Positions 48,001 through 59,465 of a stretch of 64,000 nt of DNA are shown piece after piece. Source of the stretch: Avena insularis (Eukaryota > Streptophyta > Magnoliopsida > Poales > Poaceae); NCBI GenBank assembly GCA_023614405.1, contig CM042684.1:532874682-532938681 (forward strand), in the 5' to 3' direction. A program made the translations under genes and the position numbers. The notes under the pieces are model-generated. The model was not told the DNA's origin and did no database searches. It was given only the letters and a program-made list of their open reading frames with translations. How positions within the stretch are numbered: the stretch's first letter is position 1; each line of letters starts with the position of its first letter.

Positions 48001-49960
48001 GTCCTGTATGACACTTCATACCAACCAATTCAGTATCCAATACCGGTATTCAATACCTAAGAACCACATTGTTTAACAAGCAAGGAATACAACCATAACA
48101 TTATATCTTCTATATATCTAAGCTGGACATTTCCAACTTTTTATTTTCTGCCAAATATTTTATAGATTCTCTTTCAGCAATTCCTTTTCCTTTTAAAAGA
48201 ATCTATCAACATCAATTGTGGTGTCATTCACATGACACATAGTACAAAGCGTATATAGTCAAATACTAATACCTTTGGACTTGCACTTTGAAGTGAATCA
48301 CCATCATCAAATGTTTGTCATTCTTTTAAAAATCCATTTTTTAGCAATCTATTCGTGTAGTAAACATTTTACTTACATCTTATATTCATCCTTATCATGA
48401 CAACTTTCATGATCAAGCTACTATAGCCTGTAAGGAAGAATCGCGAGTATAATGTTAGTTCCCAACACCTTTTGGGAGATCCGGATGCCTAGCATCTCCA
48501 TCCTTCACAAATTCTCATACAATATGAGAACATGTATTTTGCTAAATTATACTCTATCATAATGCAATCAAAAACATTGTTCAGATATCACAATATCTTC
48601 CACACATGATGGTTTCTGAAACAATTTTTCAGCTCCTAGATAATCTTGATATTAAAACAACTTTTGAACATCAATAATCAGGGATACAAACATGATACTT
48701 TAGATACTAATATTGGAATTCTTACTCTTGATTTAATACTACTTATTAAACTTCATGGAGTAAATAGAGTTTGCTGAAAGTTTGCAATAGGACTTATAAA
48801 CTTTAAATTGACATTCAAAACAATGCGATACGAGTTTGTAAAGTAAATATCCAGAATTCTATAGTTCTATTATCTCAATTAAAACTAAGTATAAGGTAGT
48901 GAACAGATGCTAATGACTACAACAAATTATGCAAATTCACTTCGATTTAGTTTATGACAAATTGAGTTCGACTAATCCAAATTAGAAATGAACTCCCACT
49001 CAAAAACGACATCCCTCGTGCCTTTTTGGTGATTACATGAACCAAATCCACTACACCAAGTCCGATCATCACGTGAGTCGGTGTAGCTTCAAAGGCGAGC
49101 ATCAATATGGGCATCACATCAACTATATGACTCATGCTTAACCTTTCGGTCCGTGTTCCGAGGCCATGTATGTACATGCTAGGCTCGCCAAGTAAGAACC
49201 TTAGTATTCGCGTGTGTAAAACTGTCTTACACCCGTTATATGAAAGTGTAGATTCGAGTATACCCGATCATCACGTGATGTCTCGAAACACGATCCATAG
49301 AACGATACATACTTAAGGAAGAACACATTTTATCTTGATATTTAAATAAGGGATCATCTTACAATGCTACTAAAAACGCCAAACTAGCAATATAAGATAT
49401 AAACATCTAATGTATAAAGTGAGATGATATGGTCCATGCATTTATCTCTATCATTTGCATCGTGGTATGATCTCTATCATTCCTTTGTGTGTAAGGCCAA
49501 GGTCTATGGAACTTACATGTTAGGTGTGTTGTAAGAGTATCAACTATACATCAACTTACAACATTACCATATCATGACACTAGCCCAGCAACAATCTAAA
49601 CTAGACGCCTCTAATTTATCCATTGCAAGTTTTACGTGACTTAGGGCTTTCGAAGATAGAACCGTTCTTACCTACGAACATGGAACCACAACGAGGATAA
49701 CCAAGTTATTAGCAACTCGTTGTAAATCAGATATTGACTATAGTAGGAGAGACAGACACCCGTCAGCCACTTATGCAAAACTAGTTGCATGTCAGTCGTG
49801 GAACCGGTCTCATGTACGATGACATGTAAGGTTGGTCCGGGCCGCTTCATCCCACTATTCCACCAATATCCAAAATACATACAAGATGCAATAACATGAT
49901 CATCATCGCCCACATATAAACATATGTGTACTATCCGTGCAAAGCACCTACGCATAGATC

Positions 49961-49975
49961 AGGCTCTGATACTAC
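49961..49975 (-). other. Primer-binding site of the Copia element
   Basis: Minus-strand TAGTATCAGAGCCT follows the LTR end with a one-base spacer. It closely resembles the initiator tRNA-Met complement (TGGTATCAGAGC) used by plant Copia elements, with one changed base. Confidence 0.85.
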
Positions 49976-51675
49976 TGTTAGGTTTGTAGCATAGAAAACA
50001 AAAAAATTCCTACGATGAGAACTATACGCCAAGATCTATCTATTAGATACAGAGCAACGGGTGGATATACATCCATAGAGAACTTACTCTCGAAGAAAAC
50101 AAAGCTTTGTTAACGAGATGGAACTCGTGGATGATGTAGTCGTACACTTGCCGATCTCAAGATCGTGATGAAGTTCAGCAGGTCCGGCTCTAGCACGTCC
50201 ATTAGATCCAGCTCCAGCAAGTCCAGCACCGCAAAGCAGCGGTACATCCGTGATCGCACACACGTCCGGTACCCCGACAACCTCCATCCCTCGCTCTAGC
50301 AAAGCAGCGGAAGCAGCAACTCCTTTCCAGATAAAGCCACCGGAAACATGTATCTCGCTAATCCGAGACCATGGGGGAATAATACTAGAGGGGGAGAGGG
50401 ATCCTTCACGAGGAGGTGTGAGGAAGAAGGGGTGTGAGGGGGGCCTTTTATAGGAGGAGGGGGGTGCCCCTCCCCATGACCGGCGCCCAAGGGGTGACCT
50501 CTCACCTCCTCATTCATGTGGTGGTAACTCCCTCCACATAAATTTGCCCTTTCACATTCTCTTTTAAAGTCCCCACTTTAAATGCATTGAATTTCTCCAA
50601 ATTTAATGCTCTCTCATTTAATAAAACTCTTTTATTAAATTTATTCAGAATTTTGTTAATTACTTTAATTAAAACAAACATTCACATAAAACCCCCTGCA
50701 ACATTTCAATATTACATGCAGAACCAATTTCAGCAATTTCACCCGAAACAGTTTCGGTGTCTATTGAAATAATTTCAACGCTTTCTTAAATCTTTATCCG
50801 AAACATATTTGCTCCAAATGGTGTCGGTATCCCTTAAGTGTGTCACCCTACGGATCGCAAATAATGCAGACATGATCGAGACCCCTCTCAGATCAATAAT
50901 CAGAAGCAGGACCTGGAGATCCATACTGACTCCTACACATTCAACGATGACTTCTGTGATCGTGAGAACCTTTAACGCTAGTAACTAAATCCCTTTGTCT
51001 CATGATATAATACATATTCGAGATTCGATCATCGGTATCCAAATACCTAGTTTGATCTCGTTACCGACATGCACTCTTTTCTCGTTCCGATGATATAACA
51101 TTGTAGTGATCACATCACTTACTTGCAAGCTATCTTAATGTGATATCACCGTGAGGGCCCATAGTATATCTATCCGTCATCGGGATGGACAAATACCACT
51201 CTTGATCCATGAGCCTCAACATAACACCTTCGTAGTACTGAACCCACCTTTATAGTCACCCTTTTACGGTGTGACGTTTGATGTTATCAAGATACTCTTC
51301 CGGTGTTAGCAATTAACATGATCTCATGGTCTAAGGACTAAGATTACTTCGTATGATGTTATAGCAATATAAACATAATGACTTTGATCGTAATGCTATA
51401 CTTTGGATGAATGTTCATCACGTCATTCCACCAATGTTGTGACCTCGTTATTAACGACATCCAGTGTCCATGATCAGGAAACCTTGATCATCTTGTTAAT
51501 CAACGAGCTAGTTTATAAGAGAGGCATAACTAGGAACTTTCCTTTTGTTTATTAAACACACATGTATTAACGTTTCCAAATTAGTACAATTATAGCATGC
51601 AAAATAAACATTTATCATAAACACGGAATAAGATAATAACCACTTTATTATTGCCTATCGGACATATTCTCTTTA
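49976..51675 (-). repeat. 5' LTR (right) of the Copia element
   Basis: Begins TGTTAGGTTTGTAGCATAGA on the plus strand and ends TCTCTTTA, where the expected terminal CA has become TA, just before the AACTA target duplication. Confidence 0.92.
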
Positions 51676-51680
51676 AACTA

Positions 51681-54004
51681 ATCATAAGTACCCGAGTAAT
51701 TATACCCTTGTCATACCCTCTCAAACAACTTGTTGTTGAGGGATTTTCTGGGCCTCCATGGACCTTTTTGGTCTGCAACGCTAGTAGGGCACTAGCCTGT
51801 CCCTGGCTATCCATGTTGTAGCTAGGCAGTCACTGAGTAGTAGCCATGCGATAGTAGGACGAGTCCACAACACAAAAACGAATCGCCCGACTCTCACGCG
51901 GTTAGCTGGGCCAAAGCTCCAACACCAAAAATGCAATATATTTTCCTTAAGAACTCCCTCTTTGATGAACTTGGACTTGTTTTGAAGGTAACAACAAGCT
52001 TTAGATCCTCACATATGAAAATATCAAAGACTAATAAAGTAGGATAAAACCACAAATTAAGAATCCTTGGTCTCTCTATAAAAGAAGAGCCAGGAAAAAC
52101 CTTCAACACCAAAAACGCAAAAGCTTTTGAATACAAAATACTGTTAGAGCTTCATCTTATCTTGAAGATAACAAAAAATATCCACATACTACCATAGATA
52201 AAAACCAAATATCAACCAAATAGAAGAATGCCAAGAATGCAAAGGTTTGAGCTCTCTACAAATGATGTGATCAAGCTAGCTACTATCCCGAGAACCATAT
52301 TGATAGTACGACTACCGTACCAGTCTCTCACGAAGCACCTTTAGACCAGTAAATTCAAGAAGACCTAGCAAAATCAGACCTTAGCCTTGATCATTGAACT
52401 TGAGCTAGAAGATGACTACCATGCCTCCCTCAAGTTGGAACACATTTCTGGATCACGATCGCTCGATGAAGACTCGTAGATTCCTCCCATATAATCATTG
52501 TGGAAAGCTTCACTAGATCATGTATTCACATATTCATTATCACCAAATGGATGAAAATCTTCAAGCATATGGTCTATATGAAATCTTCATAGTATGAGCT
52601 ATATAAAATATTCCTTTTGATGCAAACCCATGGAAAATACCTAACCCTGATAGAAACACCAAGCACATAGCTCGTGTGTTAGTTCACAAAGCACAATTGA
52701 CAATTGCTTACCATACCACGAGATCACTTGATCCCACACGGTATATCATTTAGGCTCTGTGTATTGACCAAATTGAAACCACTTGTTGCACTTCTTCTTG
52801 GTCAACCTTGTATCTTATCTTCACTCTTTGTTATGATGATTTCTTGAAGGCAAACATGAATGCTCACCCAATCTTCATTTCTTCAAGACATGCTTGCCAT
52901 AGGCTCAACTCTCTCATGACCATATTTAGATCATACCTTGAACATCACCCTGGTCGTCACTTGAACGTCTGCATGCTCTATCAAAATATTTTGAGATACA
53001 TGATAAATTCTTCACTTTATTTCATGCTCTAAGCCTTGGTCGGCCATGGCTCAACACATGAGTCCATCACGACCTCGACTGAGACCATATCTTGAATTTC
53101 CCCTTGTAATAATCTACTGAAGATATTGATCCTTTATGGCTTAATTCATAAGATAGAGCTAGATTTCTTTGAGGTCCACACAAGAAATCCATCTTCATTG
53201 AACTTCAACTTCACTTTATTTCTCTTGATCATATCAATTATATCTCTTTAAATCAATGATCTTGATGCCAAAGCTCGATTTATATCTTTATCTTTATGAC
53301 ACCCAACATTAAATCCAACACATGATCTTTAGACATTGCTTATGAAAAACCCATAAAATATAACTCAATTAAATCATTTTTCCATAGAAATTGTCATCAA
53401 TTATCAAAACCGCACATGGGATTCCATGCACTTTCATCGCGATGTACCCCCTTTCCGAGGAAAACCAATGTAGGAAACATTGATTCACAAATTCCTACAT
53501 GTAGCACAACTTTACTAAGATAGTAGGCAATTGAGAAAAGTTGGCAACACAGAAGTCAGGATGGATTGAGTCACACGGTTCTCAAGCCTTTTGGCGCAAA
53601 GCATGTGGCGTTAATGACTCGTTATTTTTAGATAAAATGGTTGGTGCTCCAAAAAATCCCATGGTGGTTAGTGGACATTTGTACACATGAACCTGAGTTT
53701 CAGATTATCTCAAGATAATATTTCAAAGTTTTAGAAAAATTGAAATAAATCACGCACCTATGTTTTGTATTGATACTTGTGCAAAACTTCAAGAAAATAC
53801 GATCACATGTGCCCTACAAAAAAAAGATAATGGAACTTTCTATTTCGTGCACAGTAAAAATCCGGGTCATTGTACATATTTTGGACACTCGTCTTTCACA
53901 CAAGTTACAAATTTTTTTATTTTAGTTTTAAACTTGACATGATTTATATACCTACATACATTCTCTCCATGCACGATCAATTGCCAATTTTTTGATTTTA
54001 ATTA
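51681..54004. other. AT-rich repeat-like sequence without genes
   Basis: No credible frame. Composition (repeated CTTGA, CATATC and TTCAT strings) is that of an unclassified transposon or retroelement, probably the right half of the sequence split by the Copia insertion. I cannot name the family. Confidence 0.4.
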
Positions 54005-54110
54005 CTTCCTCCGACCTAAATTAATTGACTTGGATTTGTCTAAATTCGAATATATCTAGATATATTCGAATTTAGATAAATCCAAGTCAATTAATTTAGG
54101 TCGGAAGGAG
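54005..54110. mobile_element. Stowaway MITE, near-perfect hairpin
   Basis: TA at 54003-54004 and 54111-54112 flank 106 bp that folds on itself almost completely. CTTCCTCCGACCTAAATTAA at the left end meets TTAATTTAGGTCGGAAGGAG at the right, with the centre at the TATCTAGATATA palindrome near 54057. The near absence of mismatches suggests a young or selected copy. Confidence 0.93.
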
Positions 54111-54444
54111 TAGTATTTTTTAGATTTTACTATTTATCCAGGACCACATGCATGCACCCATGTTCATCGGTTGGCGCTCAACCTATATTGAATGCCACAA
54201 CATAACCACACAATCCAGACACGCGAATGGATCGATAAATAGAAGCTCTGACTTATTTCCGAGCATTGAGTATGCAGATTTTAACATGCACGCCAAAATC
54301 CACATGTTCATCCAAGAACTTTCATGCGGGGTGGGAAGACAAATAGTACCATTACAACACTTCACGACAAGACTCACAAGAAACATATATACAACAACAA
54401 CTCCGATGAGCCAACAATACAAAGGCAACTGCTAGGCGTCCTCC

Positions 54445-55721
54445 GGACGATGGGGGAGTTCCCATCGTCCTCCTTCCCTGCGCGCCACGTGTTCCCAAAT
54501 TGCCCCAAAAATCCCACTTTTGCTACAGAACACCCCGTTTTTGCTACATATGTTCCCGCTTTTGCTTCCGAAAAAAAAAAACGGTTCGTTCCAGAAATAG
54601 AACATCTCGCCGGAGACTCCGCCGGAGATCTCGCCGGAGACCATGCAGCAAAAAAAGTGTACTAATGTAGCAAAACGACTTCGCCGGAAACATCGTCGGA
54701 AAAAACTCGCCGGTGACTCTCGCCGGAGACCTTGTAGCAAAAAGTTGACACTGTTGTAGCAAAACCACAAGACGGTTGTAGCAACAAAGTTCTTCTAATG
54801 TAGCAAAAACTACCTTCGCCGGAGACATCGCCGGAGACTCTCGCCCGCAAACATGGTCGAATACCTCGTAGCAAAAACTTTGCACAATTATAGCAAAACC
54901 TCAAGACTATTGTAGCAAAACCGTAGAAATTGGTTGTAGCAAAAAAATTGTACAAAAATAGCAAAAAATATATGAATACATAGCAAAAATAATATACTAA
55001 AGTAGCAAAATCCTAATCCCACATGTAGCACCACCGTCGGACGCATAGCGAAACTTGATGCCGCTTGTAGCACCGACGCCAGCTGCACGTAGCAATCCTC
55101 GACGCGGTACGTAGCGGCGCCGGGGGCATCCGGTAGCACCGCCGACAACAACACCACCCACCACTCGTAGCAACCCTCCCTCCCCCCCCCGCCATCGTAG
55201 CAGGAGCCACGCCGTCTAGGCTATGGCGGCGCGGTCCGGGTGGAGGTCAGCGGCGGCTTTCTCGTGAGCTTTAGAGGGCGGCGACCTCCGGCGAGATTTA
55301 GGGGAGGCGTCGGCCTCGGCGGCGAAGGCGACGAACTCGGCGAGATCTTCTTGACGGGACATGCGTGGCAGCAGAAGTCGATTCATGGCGACGCAAGTGG
55401 CGACAGGCCGGCCAGGGAGGCGCGCGGCCAGCCGACAGCGGAGGCGGGCATGGCAACGCGACTGGCGGTGGGCGGAGGAGGAGGGAGGGACGGCGGCGGG
55501 GGCGGACTAGGGAGGGGCGGCGGCGGCGGAGGATGATGGGGAGGGACGGCGGCGGCCGGAACGGCGGTGGCCGGTGGCGTGTTGGGCAGAGGCGGCAGCA
55601 TCGCGTCGTGAGTGGTTGCGAGGAAGAGATAAAGTCAATGTCGTGCGGTCCGCGGTCCGTGCAGGTGGGCCGCCTCGCCTCGCGGTAGCGACCCGGGGGA
55701 TCAAAACACGCGATCCCCCGG
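54445..55721. repeat. Structured segment with 22-bp-phased TAGCA array and 12-bp CGCCGGAGA array
   Basis: TAGCA (mostly GTAGCAAAA) starts at 54668, 54735, 54757, 54779, 54801, 54869, 54891, 54913, 54937, 54959, 54981, 55003, 55025, 55046, 55068, 55090, 55112 and 55134, then 55168 and 55198; 55046 and 55112 read TAGCG. Spacing is 22 bp almost throughout, and the longer gaps are about three units. On the left the inverse (TGCTA/TGCTT) stands at 54521, 54542 and 54563, 21 bp apart. CGCCGGAGA units at 12-bp spacing fill gaps (54608, 54620, 54632; 54682, 54694; 54817, 54829). Ten-bp-stem inverted repeats lie at 54445-54470 and 55693-55721. A 22-bp period shifts the reading frame at each unit, so this is not a protein repeat. 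It is probably transposon-borne. Confidence 0.8.
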
Positions 55722-55907
55722 ATGATTGGTATCATTTTCCCAATACAAATGCATAGTACAATACAAAGATACAAAAATAACAATAAAAATGAAGTAACAT
55801 CTGAGTACGGATAAGAATACAAGTGGAACTAAGAGTCCTGAAGAGCGACAGAGACTTGGAAGGACAAGAACTTGTACATTATTGTGAAGCAACCTCGCAG
55901 TACTAGG

Positions 55908-58900
55908 TTACCATTCGGAGTATTCATCGCAGATCATTACGGGTCTCTTTGGATGCTTCTCCACGGAACTTTTTATTTGACGTACCATCTCCTTAGCAAG
56001 TTCAGATGCCTGCTTGCTAACTTTAAGGTCCACCATATGGAGATTTCCAAGGTTTTCTAAACCGTATATGCCATCAATCATCCTGAATCTCAACTTAAGC
56101 CTTTGAAGCTCAGGCATCGCCCCTTGCAGGAAGCTAAGCAGGGGTAACCCAACTCCGGAGAAGTGGAGCGTGTGAAGGCGATGAAATCCACGAGCAGGAA
56201 CGAAGATTTCCCCACCAGATTCTGATGCATTTCCTTTCAGAATGATGAGGACATCAGCATAGTGCTCTGCAGCATCCGTTGAAAATACGAGCAAACAAAG
56301 CATAGGCAGATCGGAGAGAAGTTCCAAAGTAGCCATCTTGAGTGAAGTCAGGGATAGAGTCAATTCCTGAAGGAATTGCATACTGTTCATCCAACGAGGA
56401 ACTTTAGAAAGCTTGCCGGAAATCTTGAGAGTGCGGAGGTGGTCGAAACTAGCAAACGAAAAATCCAATTCATCAACCAAGCCGGTGAACCCATCATTAA
56501 CTGCAAGAGACGTCAGGGAGGAGCTGTTTGACAGAAACCAAAGGCTCTTGCGCTGGCTAACGTTATAAATGCTAAGCTTCTCCAGACTGGTAAGGTTGTC
56601 CATTCTCGAGAGTGCTGCAGTTGATCTCCTGTCGATCTTGATGCCCGATAGCGTCTTAAGCTTCGACATTTCAGTGATCTCTTTGGTCAATAACAATGCA
56701 AGGCCTCTGCGCTTGTCGCCGCCAAGAAGATGAACCATCCGTTTAAGCCGACCAATACTTCTAGGCAACCGTCTTACATTTGTCTCCCTTATGTCCAATG
56801 TCTCCAAAAATTGCAGCCTGTGAATCTTAGAAGGAAGGGCCTTGACGCCCGTGCGTCGCAGGCTTAGATATTTGAGCAGATCCATTTTGCATATCATCAT
56901 CAGCTGACCGGCACCCAAATCCCCACAGCCTTCTAGATCCAACACTTGCAGTATTGTGAACCAATCCAGGTGCTTTATAGTTCCAAAGGCTGTCAGTGAG
57001 CCAACATGCAAGAAATTCGTACTCATTTTTACGTCTTTCACACACAAGGGATTGCTGCTTCCGTGTACGGATAACCAGCGGACATTTTTGATTGCCGGAG
57101 CTGGAACTGTCTCGCAAGGACAGCCATCCAGTACGGTGATGAAATTCTCTTCACTTGAGGCAGACACAATGTTCTCAAGAATCACATCATGCACTTGGAA
57201 AGTCTTTACATTTCCATTGATGCCGAACTCCACTGGCTGAATCATGTTCCTTGTAATGAGCTCTCTAAATGATTCCTCGGCGACTTGCTCGACTGACTTC
57301 CCGTGCCTCTCAGCAATGAATCCTTGAGCTATCCACCATCTTATCAGCCGCTTCCTGCTGATACTGAAACCTACTGGAAATATGCTCAGGCACAACAAAG
57401 CAGTCCTGAGGTAAGCTGGCAGATCATTGTAACAGATATTAAATATCTCCTTCATAATTTGCACAGGAGTTGTTCCGTTTTGCTGCTCTGCCGGAAATGT
57501 AGAACCACATGCTGCTTCCATCCGGCTAGCTATAGAATCCGATGCTGGTACATTAGCCAAGAAACCTGCTACTGCAACTATAGCCAAAGGCACGCCTCCA
57601 CATTTATCCAGGATTCTTGATGCAGCAGAATCATTTCCGCACGGGAATTGTTGATTATTATCACCAGCAAGTTCCCTTTGAAGTAAAATTCGAGAATGAT
57701 CTTTATCAAGTGGATTCAGGTTGTGCACATAAACTTGCTGAAGTTTGATGGCCGTAGCAACAGAACCGTCTCTTGTTGTCACCAGTACTCGGCTGCCCTT
57801 ACCATTTTCGGGCAAACATTCCTGAATGATTTTCCAGGAGGGTACACTCCACACGTCATCTATTACCACAATGTACCTGCTTGAAATAAATAGTAGCATG
57901 AATGAATTAAAGTGGGCTGTGCCAAGTGCACACGTACTAAAACAGAGGCCAATATAATGAAGAAATTGCTCCTCTTCTACTTTTTCTCGCACTTCTTGCA
58001 AGTGCTTCTACATGTACTGAAAGGCTTGTAATTACGTACCTCTTATCAAGAAATTGCTCCTCTACTTTTTCTTGCAGTTCATCGTCCTTCCATCCATCGG
58101 AGACACCCAGCTGCAGCTCATCATACTCGAAAGGGGGCATGATCTGTTTTAGTAAGATCCGAAGAAACAATCCAAGGTTGAACCTACGCGACGCAAGTAC
58201 AGTCGCGCAGGAATCAAACTGCTCACTGAAAACGGAGAGCAGCGCCCCAGCCAGCGTGCTCTTGCCAAGGCCGCCGGACCCAACAATGACAACTGCCCTC
58301 AGCTCAGGGTCCTTGTCTCCTCCGCTGGCAAACCATGGCGGGAGGTCGGCGACAGCCTGCTCCAGCCCCAACGCCAACGGTTTCCCAACGCCCGTTAGCA
58401 GGGGAGCAGGTTGCGCGACGTGCTGAAAAGAGGTGGAGGCTCCATCTCCATCCCCATCTGTGTTGTCGCCGGAAAGCTGAGAGTTCGCCACGGGCCCTTC
58501 TTCACCAAGACCTTCCACCTGGCCCATGAGGCCGCCTATCTCCGCGGCGATGTCACGGCGTACGTGCCGCGTGCAGATCGCAAACCACCACCTGGGCATG
58601 GCGAAGATCGGGCCTCGACCGCGCGGCTCGGGCCAGCGGCTGAGCCTGAGCCTCACGTGGTCAACGCGATTCTCGGCGTCGTAAGCAACCTCGCGCACCC
58701 GCCTCGCCCAGCTCTGTATCTGCTCGTCGCCGTGGGCGTGGCAGCCCCTATCTAGTCGACTGAGGTAACAGCTGAAGGAGGCGTGAACGGTAGCAAGCTC
58801 GCCGCTGATGCGCTCGAGCTTGCTGCCGACATCCCGGATCAGCGCGTGGTCTTGGGAAAGCATGTCTTCGATCTTGACCAGCACCGATTTCATGGAGGCA

Positions 58901-58917
58901 CCCACGACAAGATCCAT
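55908..58917 (-). CDS. CC-NB-ARC-LRR disease-resistance (NLR) protein, 2 exons, 948 aa
   Basis: Exon 1 is 58917-58040, exon 2 is 57876-55908, and the GT-AG intron of 163 bp splits an Arg codon. Residues 1-135 form a coiled-coil Rx-type N-terminus (MDLVVGASMKSVLVKIEDML); the EDVID site is degenerate (YDAENRVDHV, 79-88). NB-ARC motifs follow in order: P-loop GSGGLGKST 213-221, kinase-2 YIVVIDDVW 294-302, RNBS-B GSRVLVTTR 320-328, GLPL as CGGVPLAI 385-392, CLSIFP 455-460, and VHD 521-523 in place of MHD. The final Trp of kinase-2 marks a CNL. Irregular leucine-rich repeats run from about 540 to the end (YLSLRRTGVKALPSKI, TLDIRETNVRRLPRSI). NLRs sense pathogen effectors intracellularly. The start resembles grass Pik-2/RGA-like CNLs. 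All key motifs are intact, so it is probably functional. Intron retention would stop translation at 57937. Confidence 0.93.
57877..58039 (-). other. NLR intron containing a partial copy of the exon-1 end
   Basis: Exon 1 ends LQEKVEEQFLDKR. About 87 bp further into the intron (57960-58000) a similar stretch codes VREKVEEEQFLHY, and the AGAAATTGCTCCTC core is shared by both copies on the plus strand. The intronic copy lacks the GTACGT donor and reads open into exon 2. This looks like a small tandem duplication across the exon border. Confidence 0.8.
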
Positions 58918-59151
58918 TTTCCTTCTATTCTTTTCCTTCCAAGTATTCTGAAACTAGATCTTGCTCTCTTGCGATGTCATCTAAGTATCTACTGTTGAGA
59001 TGGTCCTTAATTGAGTCGTACTGAGTGGGCTTCACTGGTCATAAGGTTCATTGGCATTTGCACAGCCGCTGTTTTTTTTTCAACTTTCGCGTCACCTGGG
59101 GACACGTGGGGACCATTTTCTTTTTTTATGTCTTCGTGTATGAATATAATA

Positions 59152-59268
59152 CTCCCTTCCTCCGATCCAAATTAGTGTTCTCAGATTAGGATATATCTAT
59201 CACTAAAATATGACTAAATATATCTGAATCTAGACAAATGCGAGAACACTAATTTGGATCGGAGGAAG
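59152..59268. mobile_element. Stowaway MITE upstream of the NLR
   Basis: TA duplications flank 117 bp with tips CTCCCTTCCTCCGATCCAAA and TTTGGATCGGAGGAAG. It lies about 235 bp upstream of the NLR start codon, within its likely promoter region. Confidence 0.92.
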
Positions 59269-59465
59269 TACTCCTTTTATCTCGTCTAGATTCACATTTA
59301 TTTAGCCACACAATTTATTCTATAGAATAAATGCGGATTTATAAATCTCCGAATCTTATTCGAGACGGAGTTAGTATAAATTTCCTAATTAGCAAATGAG
59401 CTGTGCTCTGGTGATTACGTTCTGCGTGGTGGAACCAGTCCATCCAGATTCAAGTCATAGACTTG

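Larger units (their letters stand above)
43389..51675 (-). mobile_element. Angela/BARE-like Copia LTR retrotransposon with decayed pol
   Basis: A complete 8287-bp insertion by structure: 5-bp target duplication AACTA at 43384-43388 and 51676-51680, LTRs of 1697 and 1700 bp, a tRNA-Met-type primer site next to the right LTR, and a polypurine tract next to the left LTR. Transcription would run right to left. The LTR start, with AATATGCCCGAGAGGCAATA, is the hallmark of Triticeae Angela/BARE/WIS elements. On the minus strand the interior retains traces of integrase (IHIDVYSPLYVAI near 47520) and reverse transcriptase (YVEDMV at 46069-46052, where YVDD is expected), but stops and frameshifts are everywhere. 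It cannot encode its own proteins. Confidence 0.88.

Noticed and set aside
54520..55200. CRISPR-like array because of regular spacing
   Set aside because: The repeated core is only 5-9 bp with about 13-17 bp spacers, the period is 22 bp, and the genome is a plant. No cas genes are present.
55240..55704. Gly/Arg- and Pro-rich frames in GC-rich DNA
   Set aside because: All strands and frames stay open because of base composition, with no conserved domain.
57303..58755. Plus-strand frames opposite the NLR
   Set aside because: Antisense to conserved NB-ARC and coiled-coil coding sequence, with no recognisable domain.
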